NCBI GenBank assembly: GCA_046160305.1
Contig: JBJXGX010000078.1
Coordinates: forward strand, 97,423 to 161,422
Length of the DNA: 64,000 bases
Direction of reading: 5' to 3'
From: SHXR01 sp046160305
GTDB lineage: Bacteria > Pseudomonadota > Gammaproteobacteria > Burkholderiales > SG8-39
Part shown: in pieces, positions 51,831 to 60,096 of the stretch
Layout: each line of letters begins with the position of its first letter
Position numbering within the stretch: position 1 is the first letter of the stretch
Program-made: the position numbers and the translations under genes
The notes under the pieces: model-generated
Told to the model about the DNA's origin: nothing
Databases searched by the model: none
The model's input: the letters and a program-made list of their open reading frames with translations, nothing else

Positions 51831-52694
51831 ATGAACGCTCCAGAACGCCAGTTTGTCCGTGCCGCGGAAGATGTCGGCAATATCGTTTTTCTCGAGCATG
51901 TCAACCTCACGCAGATGGATCAACGCCTCACGACCATCTTCTATGTGCAGGGTCTCGGCCTGACGCGCGATCCCTATCTGCACGTGTGGGACACCAACAT
52001 GTGGATCAACATCGGCAAGCAGCAGATCCATTCGCCCTCGCGGCCGGTGACGGTGCTGCGCGGCACGATCGGCGTGGTCGTGCCCGATCTCGATGTCATA
52101 CGAGAAGGGTTGAAGGAAGTCACGCCCAAGCTCGAAGGCACGAAGTTCACCTGGAAAGATTGCGGCACGACCGTTGAAACCACCTGTCCGTGGGGCAACA
52201 AGTTCCGCATGCACGGCCCCGAGCCGCGTTTCGGCGACATGCGTCTTGGCATTCCGTATCTGGACATTCCCGTCCCGCGCGGAACCGCCGAAGGGATCGC
52301 GCGTTTCTACGAGCAGATCATGCTGGTACCCTCGCGGCGCGAGCTCGGCAAGTTCCCGGCAGCGCATATCGGCATGGGTGCGGGGCAAGTCGTGATCTAT
52401 CGTGAAACCGACGACCCGATCCCGGAATTCGATGGTCACCATATCGCCATCTATGTCGCGAATTTCTCCACGCCGCACAGCGAGCTGAAGCGGCTTGGGT
52501 TGGTGTTTGAAGAAAGCGATCAGTGGCAATACCGGTTCAAGGACATCATCGACCCGCAGACCAAAAAATTGATGTTCACCCTGGAACACGAAGTACGCAG
52601 CCTCACCCACCCGATGTACGCCCGCCCGCTCGTCAATCGCAATTCGGTGCAGCGGCAGATGTCGTACACGAGAGGACAAGACGCGTACTACTGA
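51831..52694 (+). CDS. VOC family protein, two-module
   Basis: A 287-residue protein. Start is ATG 51831. Two VOC modules are visible: residues ~20-115 with NIVFLEHVNLTQMDQRLTTIFYVQGLGLTRDPY, and residues ~135-240 with RLGIPYLDIPVPRGTAEGIARFYEQIMLVPSR and HHIAIYVANFSTPHSELKRLG. Two-module VOC proteins include extradiol dioxygenases and related enzymes, but this one lacks an obvious dioxygenase signature. It lies between the FAH-family gene and the HbpS/GlcG gene. Confidence 0.82.
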   Translation: MNAPERQFVRAAEDVGNIVFLEHVNLTQMDQRLTTIFYVQGLGLTRDPYLHVWDTNMWINIGKQQIHSPSRPVTVLRGTIGVVVPDLDVIREGLKEVTPKLEGTKFTWKDCGTTVETTCPWGNKFRMHGPEPRFGDMRLGIPYLDIPVPRGTAEGIARFYEQIMLVPSRRELGKFPAAHIGMGAGQVVIYRETDDPIPEFDGHHIAIYVANFSTPHSELKRLGLVFEESDQWQYRFKDIIDPQTKKLMFTLEHEVRSLTHPMYARPLVNRNSVQRQMSYTRGQDAYY

Positions 52695-52704
52695 TGATCC
52701 GGGA

Positions 52705-53163
52705 ATGACGCCCTACACAGCCGCAAGCAAGCGCCTCACGTCCGCCGGGGCGCGCAAGATGATGTCCACCGCGATCGGTATCGCCGAGCAGGCGGGCGTG
52801 CCGATTACGGTGGCCATCGCCGATGCGGGTGGGCATCTTGTACTGCTCGAGCGCATGGAGGGCGGGCGCTTCCACACCGTTCATTCATCGACGACGAAAG
52901 CGGTGTGCGCCGCCTCGAACAAACGGCCCACCGCGGCAAAAGGCGCGCAGGCGCAACCGCTCGACACAACACACGCGATCGGCCTTGCGCTCGCGGCGGG
53001 CCCTGAGCGGTGGACCGCGATGGAAGGCGGATTCCCGATCATCTTTGATGGCGAGTGCGTGGGCGGCATCGGAGTGAGCGGCGGGGACTGGACGTTCGAT
53101 GAGCGGGTAGCGCGGGAAGCGCTGGAGGCAATCGGGGCGAGCTTCAAGATCGACGACAAGTAG
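52705..53163 (+). CDS. HbpS/GlcG family heme-binding-like protein (DUF336)
   Basis: A 152-residue protein of the GlcG/HbpS family. Blocks: KMMSTAIGIAEQAGVPITVAIADAGGHLVLLERMEG, STTKAVCAASNKRPT, and FPIIFDGECVGGIGVSGGDWTFDERVAREAL. Family members include the heme-sensing HbpS and GlcG of the glycolate operon; many occur in catabolic clusters with no known task. It follows the two-module VOC gene by 10 bp. Confidence 0.9.
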   Translation: MTPYTAASKRLTSAGARKMMSTAIGIAEQAGVPITVAIADAGGHLVLLERMEGGRFHTVHSSTTKAVCAASNKRPTAAKGAQAQPLDTTHAIGLALAAGPERWTAMEGGFPIIFDGECVGGIGVSGGDWTFDERVAREALEAIGASFKIDDK

Positions 53164-53182
53164 GACTTGGAAAGAGCAGGGC

Positions 53183-53384
53183 CCTCAAAAATATCACAAC
53201 GGAGGACGCGGAGGTAATGGAGGTAAAACGAAGTCGGAAGCGATCGTGCGTGCTTACGCGATCATCATGTCTCCTGTACCGATCCCCATTCGGCCGCGAT
53301 TTCTGAGAACTTATCGCAATGATCCAGTGTACGGAAATTGCTTTTCCTCCTTTACCTCCGCGTCCTCCGTGGTCAATTTCTGAG
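53183..53384. repeat. Long inverted repeat with GGAGGACGCGGAGG core, copy 2
   Basis: Arms near 53183-53230 and 53343-53384 are inverse copies of ACGGAGGACGCGGAGGTAA flanked by a shared CTCAGAAA-type end, with ~113 bp between. It fills the gap between the HbpS/GlcG and Gfo/Idh/MocA genes. The same arms occur at 44833-44986. Confidence 0.8.
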
Positions 53385-53414
53385 CGATCGAGTGATTGAG
53401 CGATTGAGGAGCGA

Positions 53415-54428
53415 ATGAGCGCCAACCCAATCCGCGTCGCCTGCATCGGTATGGGCTGGTGGTCCGACGTTCTGGCTGATGCCATCAAGCGCTCGACCAA
53501 GATCGAGATCGCCGCCTGCTTCAGCCGCTCGGCAGACAAGCGGGCCAAGTTTGCCGCCAAGTATGGTTGCGCCGCCGCGCCAAGCTACGCATCGATTCTC
53601 GCCGATCGCTCGATCGACGCGATCATCAACACCACGCCCAACAACGTTCATCTCGAAACGACTCGCGAGGCCGCGAAGGCCGGCAAGCATGTCTTCCTCG
53701 ACAAGCCGATCGCCAATTCGATCGCCGACGGATTCGCCATCGCCAAAGCGTGTCGTGATGCCGGCGTCGTACTCGCAATGGGTTATCAGCGCCGGCGCGA
53801 AGGCCAATTCCGTTGGATCCGCCAGCAAATCGATGCGGGCGTGTTCGGCAGGCTGGTGAACGCCGAAGCGAACATCAGTCGCGACCGGCTCGGCCAGTTC
53901 GATCTCTCATCATGGCGTTACACCGCGGCAGGCATGCCGGGCGGTGTGATGCTGCAGATCGGCATCCACTACATCGACGTGCTCGAATATCTGATCGGCC
54001 CGATCAGAGCGGTGAGCGGGTCGCTCGCGCAACTTGTGCTTCCGGGCGACAACCCCGATGTCGCGAGCCTGATTCTCGAACACGACAACGGTGCGCTGTC
54101 GACGGTCAACGCCAGCTATGCGTCGGCGGCCGAGTACTACCTGATGAACATCTACGGCAAGGAAGCAAGCGCCTTCTACGATTTGCACAACGGCTTGCGA
54201 TTCCAGAAGCGTGGCACGACAAAGGCGGAGGCCGTTGCCGTGCCGAAGATCGACACATTCGTCGATGAACTCGATGAGTTTGCATCGGCCATCCGCGGCC
54301 AGGGCAAGCCCGAAGTGGATGGCGAGCGTGCGACGGTGTCCCTGGCGGCGATTCGCGCGGGTATCGTATCCGCACGCGAGGGGCGGCGCGTGACGGTGGC
54401 GGAAATTCTTGCGGCAGAGTCGAAATGA
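53415..54428 (+). CDS. Gfo/Idh/MocA family oxidoreductase
   Basis: A 337-residue NAD(P)-dependent dehydrogenase. The Rossmann start is IRVACIGMGWWSDVLADAI, the conserved lysine is in GKHVFLDKPIANS, and GGVMLQIGIHYIDVLEYLIG is the substrate-domain motif with the catalytic His. The family acts on sugars, inositols, biliverdin and phthalate dihydrodiols. In catabolic clusters it can oxidise a cyclic diol, but the substrate is open. It ends in a 4-bp ATGA overlap with a Bug receptor gene. Confidence 0.92.
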   Translation: MSANPIRVACIGMGWWSDVLADAIKRSTKIEIAACFSRSADKRAKFAAKYGCAAAPSYASILADRSIDAIINTTPNNVHLETTREAAKAGKHVFLDKPIANSIADGFAIAKACRDAGVVLAMGYQRRREGQFRWIRQQIDAGVFGRLVNAEANISRDRLGQFDLSSWRYTAAGMPGGVMLQIGIHYIDVLEYLIGPIRAVSGSLAQLVLPGDNPDVASLILEHDNGALSTVNASYASAAEYYLMNIYGKEASAFYDLHNGLRFQKRGTTKAEAVAVPKIDTFVDELDEFASAIRGQGKPEVDGERATVSLAAIRAGIVSAREGRRVTVAEILAAESK

Positions 54429-55417
54429 ACGCAAATCTCCTTCTGAACCCAGGCATGTTTCGCGCCCTGGCAAGCGCGCTCATCGCCGCCTCCGTCGCGG
54501 GCCCATCATTCGCCCAAGACGTGGTATTCCCCCAGGAAGGCAAAAGCGTCGAGATCACTGTTCTCTTTCCCGCCGGCACCTCCGCCGATGTCACCGCACG
54601 CCTGTTGGCCGAAGGCATGGCGAGGCATCTTGGCGCGGCGATCGTCGTGGTGAATCGACCCGGTGCTGCGGGGGCGATCGGCTACAGGCATGTCGCCGCG
54701 CAGAAACCGGATGGCTATGCGCTGGTCTGGAATTCGAATTCCATCTCGACCGCGTTTCATTCCGGGCAGTTGGCATTCGACTACCACGCGTTCGATCCGG
54801 TTGCGCGGGTACTGGTCGAGTCGCCGATCGTCGTTGTAAGGGGCGACTCGAAATGGCAAACATTGTCCGACTTGATCGCTGAAGCGAAGTCCCGCCCCGG
54901 CGCGGTAACGGTCGGCAATTCCGGTGTCGGCAGCCACACGCATATATCGTCGGTCGCGTTGTTCAAGGCGGCGGCCGTCACGGTGATCGATGTGCCGTAT
55001 GCGGCCACCCAGGTGGTGCCAAGTCTGCTTGGTGGGCATGTCGATGCGCTCGTCCAGTTGCCCGGCGCACTCGCGAGCCATACGAAGTCCGGTGCGGTCC
55101 GCGTGCTTGCGGCATTGATTCCCAATCGCGATCCGGCATTACCCGGTGTGCCCACCGCGAAAGAGCAAGGCATCGATGTCGTGCTTGAAGCGTGGCGCGG
55201 CATTGCCGTGCCGAAAGGCGTACCGAAAGCCGTCATCGCGATATTGGAAGGCGCTATCCGCAAGACGGTCGAGGCGCCAGAGTTCAGCAAGGCAAGCGAC
55301 CGGTTGGGAATTCGCCCCGCATTTGCCACGGCCGCCGAATTCGGTGCCATCATCGCGAGAGAAGACGCCGAACTCGAACGGGTGATGCGAGCAATCGGCC
55401 TGACCAAACAGCAATAG
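54425..55417 (+). CDS. Bug family solute-binding protein (receptor 1)
   Basis: A 330-residue periplasmic receptor of the Bug (TctC-like) family with signal ALIAASVAGPSFAQD. The usual YPxKPVRxxVPFxxGG start is altered to FPQEGKSVEITVLFPAGTSADVTARLLAEGM, and it is the most divergent of the four Bug proteins here. Later blocks VNRPGAAGAIGYRHVAAQKPDGYAL and VPYAATQVVPSLLGGHVDALVQLPG are typical. It overlaps the upstream dehydrogenase gene by 4 bp, so it is translationally coupled to it. No TctA or TctB permease gene is in the window. Confidence 0.9.
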   Translation: MNANLLLNPGMFRALASALIAASVAGPSFAQDVVFPQEGKSVEITVLFPAGTSADVTARLLAEGMARHLGAAIVVVNRPGAAGAIGYRHVAAQKPDGYALVWNSNSISTAFHSGQLAFDYHAFDPVARVLVESPIVVVRGDSKWQTLSDLIAEAKSRPGAVTVGNSGVGSHTHISSVALFKAAAVTVIDVPYAATQVVPSLLGGHVDALVQLPGALASHTKSGAVRVLAALIPNRDPALPGVPTAKEQGIDVVLEAWRGIAVPKGVPKAVIAILEGAIRKTVEAPEFSKASDRLGIRPAFATAAEFGAIIAREDAELERVMRAIGLTKQQ

Positions 55418-55458
55418 CGACGCCGCATCATTCCGACGTTCCGCGACGGAGGCCGACC

Positions 55459-56967
55459 ATGCCTTACGAAATGTCCCCCGAAGAATTTGCCCGTGTACTT
55501 CCGGCTGAAAGCAACATGTTCGCCTCGCCGATCCCGACCCAGTCGGTGTCGAGCGACGAATTCATGCCGGCACCGCAATCCGAAAAGCAACGCGAGTTCG
55601 AAGCCCGCGTGAAGGCCTATGGCGATGAGTTGTCGAAGCATCAAGGGCTCACCCGGCGGCGCTTCTTCCAGACCGCATCGGGCATGGCCGCCGCGTTTCT
55701 CGCGATGAACGACACGTTCGGCCCGGTCTTCGGCGTGTCGAAGGCCGAGGCGCAGACACCCGAGCAGGCCGCGGCGCGCGCGCGGGCATTGTCCGGCCAG
55801 TTCATCATGGACATGCATACGCACTATCTTCATGACAAGACGCGGCTGGTGAACTTCGTGCGTTCGCGCGAGGCGGTGGGCAAGGCAGGATGGAATCCGG
55901 CGCTCGTCAACAAGCCGCAAACGATCGAAGATCTCAAGTTCGCGAACTACTTCAAGGAAGTGTTCCTTGATAGTGACACCAAGGTCGCATTGGTCAGCGG
56001 CTCTCCCTCGCATGAGCCGGTCGACTGGTTTCTCACCAACGAACAGAAGCGCGACAGCCGGGCAAAGATCAACCAGATGGCCGGTGGCTCCAAGCGCGCC
56101 TTCTCGCATTTGATCTTCACACCGGGCGCGCCGGGGGCGCTTGAACGATTCGAAAAGGAAGTCGTGGAGTTGAACCCCGATTCGATCAAAGGCTACTCGA
56201 TCGGTGACAACACGAACAAACCGATGGCGAAATACGCGTGGCGCATGGACGACGAAAAGGTCGCCTATCCTTATTACGAACGAATCCAGAAACTCGGCAT
56301 CAAGAACGTCTGCGTACACAAGGGGCTCTTCCCGCCGCATACCGAACAGCAGTTTCCGAATCTGCTCGGCTATGCCAATGTCGCCGATGTCGGCAAAGCG
56401 GCGAAGGACTGGCCGCAGCTCAACTTCATCATCTATCACTCGGCCTACCGGTTCGCGGCGGGCGGCAACCCCGATGACGCGTGGGCGCAGATTCAGCGCA
56501 CCGGCCGGGTCGAATGGGTCAATGATCTCGCGGAAATTCCATCGGTGTTCGGGGTGAGCAATGTCTATGGCGACCTTGGCCAGATCTTCGCGCAGAGCAC
56601 CATGGCAAATCCGAATCTCGCCGCGTTCATGATGGGCACGCTCATCAAAGGGTTAGGCGCGGATCACGTCGTGTGGGGCACCGACGCGATCTGGACCGGC
56701 TCCCCGCAATGGCAGATCGAATCGTTGCGGCGCCTCGAGATCCCCGAGGACATGCAGAAGAAATACGGCTTTGCGCCGCTCGGTGCGGCCGACGGTCCGG
56801 TGAAGACCGCGATCTTCGGTGCCAACAATGCGCGCTTGTACAACTACACGCACGCGCAGAAATCGGCGTTGCTGCACGACAAGTTCGCTGAAGTGAAAGC
56901 GATCTACGAGCGGGAAGGCGCGCGCCGTTCCAATCTTGCGTACGGGTACATTGCGCCGCGCGCTTAG
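55459..56967 (+). CDS. Tat-exported amidohydrolase family protein
   Basis: A 502-residue metal-dependent hydrolase (amidohydrolase 2 group). Start ATG 55459 follows CGGAGG. A twin-arginine signal sits after a ~65-residue N-terminal extension: LTRRRFFQTASGMAAAFLAM. The core has the HxH metal motif MDMHTHYLHD, NFIIYHSAYRF and the Asp motif VWGTDAIWTGSPQWQ. The family includes decarboxylases and hydrolases of ring-cleavage products. The location (periplasm via Tat) and the unusually late signal are notable. It lies between two Bug receptor genes. Confidence 0.87.
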   Translation: MPYEMSPEEFARVLPAESNMFASPIPTQSVSSDEFMPAPQSEKQREFEARVKAYGDELSKHQGLTRRRFFQTASGMAAAFLAMNDTFGPVFGVSKAEAQTPEQAAARARALSGQFIMDMHTHYLHDKTRLVNFVRSREAVGKAGWNPALVNKPQTIEDLKFANYFKEVFLDSDTKVALVSGSPSHEPVDWFLTNEQKRDSRAKINQMAGGSKRAFSHLIFTPGAPGALERFEKEVVELNPDSIKGYSIGDNTNKPMAKYAWRMDDEKVAYPYYERIQKLGIKNVCVHKGLFPPHTEQQFPNLLGYANVADVGKAAKDWPQLNFIIYHSAYRFAAGGNPDDAWAQIQRTGRVEWVNDLAEIPSVFGVSNVYGDLGQIFAQSTMANPNLAAFMMGTLIKGLGADHVVWGTDAIWTGSPQWQIESLRRLEIPEDMQKKYGFAPLGAADGPVKTAIFGANNARLYNYTHAQKSALLHDKFAEVKAIYEREGARRSNLAYGYIAPRA

Positions 56968-56989
56968 CGTTCGCGATTGCAACCGCGGA

Positions 56990-57017
56990 TGCACGATGCA
57001 AGGCTTTGCGTCGTGCA
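56990..57017 (+). other. Stem-loop between amidohydrolase and Bug receptor 2
   Basis: TGCACGATGCAA and TTGCGTCGTGCA can pair through all 12 positions (one U-G wobble) with a 4-base loop. No T-run follows, so it is more likely an mRNA-processing or stabilising element than a terminator. Confidence 0.5.
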
Positions 57018-57063
57018 CCGGCGGGTCGGCAGCGCGCCTGTTCGATCCAATCGAGGATCCTCA

Positions 57064-58038
57064 ATGCAATTGATGAAGCCGATGCGTTTCGCACTGGGTG
57101 TCGCGCTGGCCATCGCATCGCACGCCGCGCTTGCGCAGACCTATCCCACCAAGCCGGTCCGCCTGATGGTGCCGTTTCCGCCCGGCGGCTCGACCGATAT
57201 CGTCGCGCGCATCGTGGCGCAGCAGGTGTCGGAGCGACTCGGTCAGCAGATGGTGATCGAGAATCGCGGCGGCGCCGGTGGAACGATCGGCACCGCACTC
57301 GTCGCGAAGGCGCCGGCCGACGGCTACACGCTGGTCATGGGCACGACCAGTACGCACGTCGTGGCACCGGCCGTCTATCCGAAGCTCGACTACGATCCCA
57401 TCAAGGATTTCGCGCCGGTCTCGCTGCTCGCGGTCACACCGTATCTGCTGGTTGTCCATCCGGACGTTAAGGCGCGCACGCTGAAGGAATTCATCGAAGT
57501 CGCGCGCGCTCAACCGGGCAAGCTCAATTACGCGTCGGCCGGCACCGGCTCGACCACGCATATCGCGATGGAAATGCTCAAGCTTGCGTCGACCACTTTC
57601 ATGTTGCACATCCCGTACAACGGCAACGGTCCGGCCGGTACCGCGGTGATCGCAGGCCAGGTCGAAGCATTGTTCGGGAGCCTGCCCGCGGTCTTGCCGC
57701 ATGCGAAATCGGGCAAGGTACGGGCGTTGGCGGTTGGCACACCGACGCGTTCGCCCGCACTCCCCGACGTGCCGACGGTTGCGGAATCCGGTTATCCGGG
57801 ATTCGATGCGTCGTTATGGCTCGCGATCATGGCGCCTGCGAATACGCCCGCGGCGATCATCGAGCGGCTGAACAAGGAAATTGTGGCGGTCATCAAGGCG
57901 CCGGAAAGCGCCGCGGCATTGGCGAAGGCCGGTGCGGAGCCGCTCTCGAGCACACCCGCCGAGCTTGCCGCAATGATTCGCGAGGGCATTCCAAAATACG
58001 TGAAGGTCGTGCAGACGGCCGGCATCAAGCCCGAATAA
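57064..58038 (+). CDS. Bug family solute-binding protein (receptor 2)
   Basis: A 324-residue periplasmic receptor with signal FALGVALAIASHAALAQ. The canonical mature start YPTKPVRLMVPFPPGGSTDIVARIV is present, with ENRGGAGGTIGTALVAKAPADGYTL and KVRALAVGTPTRSPALPDVPTVAESG. Bug proteins bind carboxylates and other small acids for TTT transporters or signalling. Start ATG 57064; in-frame ATGs at 57073 and 57082 are possible. It is followed 16 bp later by receptor 3. Confidence 0.93.
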   Translation: MQLMKPMRFALGVALAIASHAALAQTYPTKPVRLMVPFPPGGSTDIVARIVAQQVSERLGQQMVIENRGGAGGTIGTALVAKAPADGYTLVMGTTSTHVVAPAVYPKLDYDPIKDFAPVSLLAVTPYLLVVHPDVKARTLKEFIEVARAQPGKLNYASAGTGSTTHIAMEMLKLASTTFMLHIPYNGNGPAGTAVIAGQVEALFGSLPAVLPHAKSGKVRALAVGTPTRSPALPDVPTVAESGYPGFDASLWLAIMAPANTPAAIIERLNKEIVAVIKAPESAAALAKAGAEPLSSTPAELAAMIREGIPKYVKVVQTAGIKPE

Positions 58039-58054
58039 GCCGATGAGGTGTCGC

Positions 58055-59032
58055 ATGAACAGATTGAAACGGGTCCGATGCGCCGAAGTCGCGCTCGTGT
58101 TGAGCATGGTGTCGTCCGCGACCTTCGCTCAGTCGTATCCGGAACGCGTGGTGAAGTTCATCGTGCCGTTCTCGGCGGGCGGCGTATCCGACGTGGTATC
58201 GCGGCCGATTGCGCATCGACTTGGCGTGATGTGGGGTCATCAGACCATCGTCGAAAACAGGCCGGGTGCGGGCGGCATGATCGGGTCTGACGTCGTCGCG
58301 AAGGCAAAGCCCGATGGTTACACGCTTCTCCTCTCGGGCAGCACGCATTTCGTCAGTGCAACGCTTCACCAGAAAACGATCACGTTTCACCCGATCGACG
58401 ACTTCACGCCGATTGCGCATATTGCCGAACAACCGGGCGTGCTGGTCGTTCATCCTTCGGTCGCAGCCAATTCGCTTGCTGAACTAATTGCACTCGCCAA
58501 GGCGCAACCCGGCAAGTTGAACTACGCATCGTCGGGCAACGGCAGCTCGCAGCATCTGTTCGCCGCCATGCTGTTCAGCATGGTCGGTGTCGAGCTCACC
58601 CATGTTCCGTACAAGGGGAGCGGCCCCGCTCTTGCCGATCTGTTGAGCGGGCTCGTGCCGGTGAGTGTGCCGTCCATCTCGAACGCCATCCCGCATATTC
58701 AAGGCCACAAGTTGCGCGCGCTCGGCGTCACCAGCTCGAAGCGTACGGCCACGCTTCCGGATGTGCCAACGCTTGATGAGGCCGGGGCGAAAGGCTACGA
58801 CGCGCAACTCTGGTTCGCGGTGCTTGGCCCGAAAGGCTTGCCCGCGGACATCGTCAACAAGGTCTACGAGTCGGTCGCCCTCGCCGTACGGCATCCGGAC
58901 GTGCAGAAGACCTATGCGCAGCAAGGCATCGATGTGCGCATCCTGCCGCCCGCCGATTTCGCGCAGTACTTCAAGTCAGAATCGGTGAAATGGAATCGCG
59001 TCGTCAAGGAAGCAGGCGTGTCGGTCGACTGA
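58055..59032 (+). CDS. Bug family solute-binding protein (receptor 3)
   Basis: A 325-residue receptor. Start taken at ATG 58055, preceded by GAGGTG at a normal spacing; ATG 58043 is also in frame. The signal is VALVLSMVSSATFAQ, then YPERVVKFIVPFSAGGVSDVVSRPIA. NRPGAGGMIGSDVVAKAKPDGYTLLLSGSTHF and GHKLRALGVTSSKRTATLPDVPTLDEAG are typical Bug blocks. It is one of three consecutive Bug receptor genes, which suggests either related ligands or duplication. Confidence 0.93.
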   Translation: MNRLKRVRCAEVALVLSMVSSATFAQSYPERVVKFIVPFSAGGVSDVVSRPIAHRLGVMWGHQTIVENRPGAGGMIGSDVVAKAKPDGYTLLLSGSTHFVSATLHQKTITFHPIDDFTPIAHIAEQPGVLVVHPSVAANSLAELIALAKAQPGKLNYASSGNGSSQHLFAAMLFSMVGVELTHVPYKGSGPALADLLSGLVPVSVPSISNAIPHIQGHKLRALGVTSSKRTATLPDVPTLDEAGAKGYDAQLWFAVLGPKGLPADIVNKVYESVALAVRHPDVQKTYAQQGIDVRILPPADFAQYFKSESVKWNRVVKEAGVSVD

Positions 59033-59083
59033 TGCGGCGCATGACCATTAGGCGAACCCCCAAATCCCCCAAGTGCGAACCCC

Positions 59084-59108
59084 ATGAGAACCCGATGAGA
59101 ACCCAATG
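59084..59108 (+). repeat. 11-bp tandem repeat with nested mini-ORFs at receptor 4 start
   Basis: ATGAGAACCC(G/A) is repeated at 59084 and 59095, and a third ATGAGAA begins the gene at 59106. Because the unit is 11 bp the ATGs are in different frames. The first two open four-codon ORFs (MRTR, MRTQ), each stopping at a TGA that overlaps the next ATG. Confidence 0.6.
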
Positions 59109-60080
59109 AGAATCATCTCGATTCGTCTGCCGATGTTGATCGTATCGACGCTCCTGGTCTGCGCGCATGCGTTCGCCCAGCCCTACCCGTCAAAGCCGAT
59201 CAATATGCTCATCCCGCTGCAGGCGGGGAGCTCGGTCGATGCGATATTGCGTACCGTCGCGAACAAGATGTCGGAGAACATGGGTCAGCCGATCGTGGTC
59301 GAGAATCAGGCGGGCGCCTCCGGCTTGATCGGCACCGAACGCCTGGCCAAGGCCGCGCCGGATGGCTACACCATCGCGGGGCTGAATGATGGCGTGCTCA
59401 CGATGCTGCCGCATATGCGCGCGAGTCTGCCATTCGATCCGCTCACCAGTTTCGAGCCGGTGAGTCTCGTCGCTGAAATTTCGTGGGTGCTCATCGCCGG
59501 CCCCAACTACGAGGCGAAGAGCGTCGCGGATCTCGTGCGCCTTGCCAAGGCGCGGCCCGGTCAGATCGACTACTCGTCCGGCGGCAATGGCAGCCCGCAA
59601 CATGTCGCGATGGAGGTGTTCAAAGCGGCGACCGGCACCTACATGACCCATATTCCATATCGCGGCGCGACGCAGTCAGCGATGGATGTGATGAGCGGGC
59701 AGATTCCGGTGTCGATGAGCGGCCTCTCGATCGTCATCTCGCATATCAAGGCCGGCAAGCTGCGCGCCCTTGCCGTGGCGAATCCGACCCGCTCACCATT
59801 GCTGCCTGATGTGCCAACGATTGCTGAGTCGGGCGTGCCCGGGTATGAATTCTCGACGTGGGGTGCGCTCTTCGTGCCGAAGGGCACACCCAAGCCGATC
59901 ATCGATCGATTGCATGCGGAAGCCGTCAAGGCGGTGAACGATGCGACGGTACGCGAGCGCTTATCGAGCCTTGGGCTCGTGCCGCGTGGGTCGACTCCCG
60001 CAGAACTCGCGGAGGCGACGCGAACGGGGCTCGCGAAAATGGGCGCGGTCATCAAGGCGGCCGGTATCAAATCCGAGTAG
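59106..60080 (+). CDS. Bug family solute-binding protein (receptor 4)
   Basis: A 324-residue periplasmic receptor with signal LPMLIVSTLLVCAHAFAQ followed by YPSKPINMLIPLQAGSSVDAILRTVA. The VPF motif is changed to IPLQAGSSVD. ENQAGASGLIGTERLAKAAPDGYTI, VAMEVFKAATGTYMTHIPYRGATQSAMDVMSGQIPV and LRALAVANPTRSPLLPDVPTIAESGVPG follow. It precedes an amidohydrolase gene by 16 bp. The start region carries three tandem ATGAGAA units. Confidence 0.93.
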   Translation: MRIISIRLPMLIVSTLLVCAHAFAQPYPSKPINMLIPLQAGSSVDAILRTVANKMSENMGQPIVVENQAGASGLIGTERLAKAAPDGYTIAGLNDGVLTMLPHMRASLPFDPLTSFEPVSLVAEISWVLIAGPNYEAKSVADLVRLAKARPGQIDYSSGGNGSPQHVAMEVFKAATGTYMTHIPYRGATQSAMDVMSGQIPVSMSGLSIVISHIKAGKLRALAVANPTRSPLLPDVPTIAESGVPGYEFSTWGALFVPKGTPKPIIDRLHAEAVKAVNDATVRERLSSLGLVPRGSTPAELAEATRTGLAKMGAVIKAAGIKSE

Positions 60081-60096
60081 CACGAAAGGCGACACG

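Noticed and set aside
54781..56439. Open frame of 552 codons opposite Bug receptor 1 and the amidohydrolase
   Set aside because: Both opposite genes have clear signals and motifs; this frame has none.
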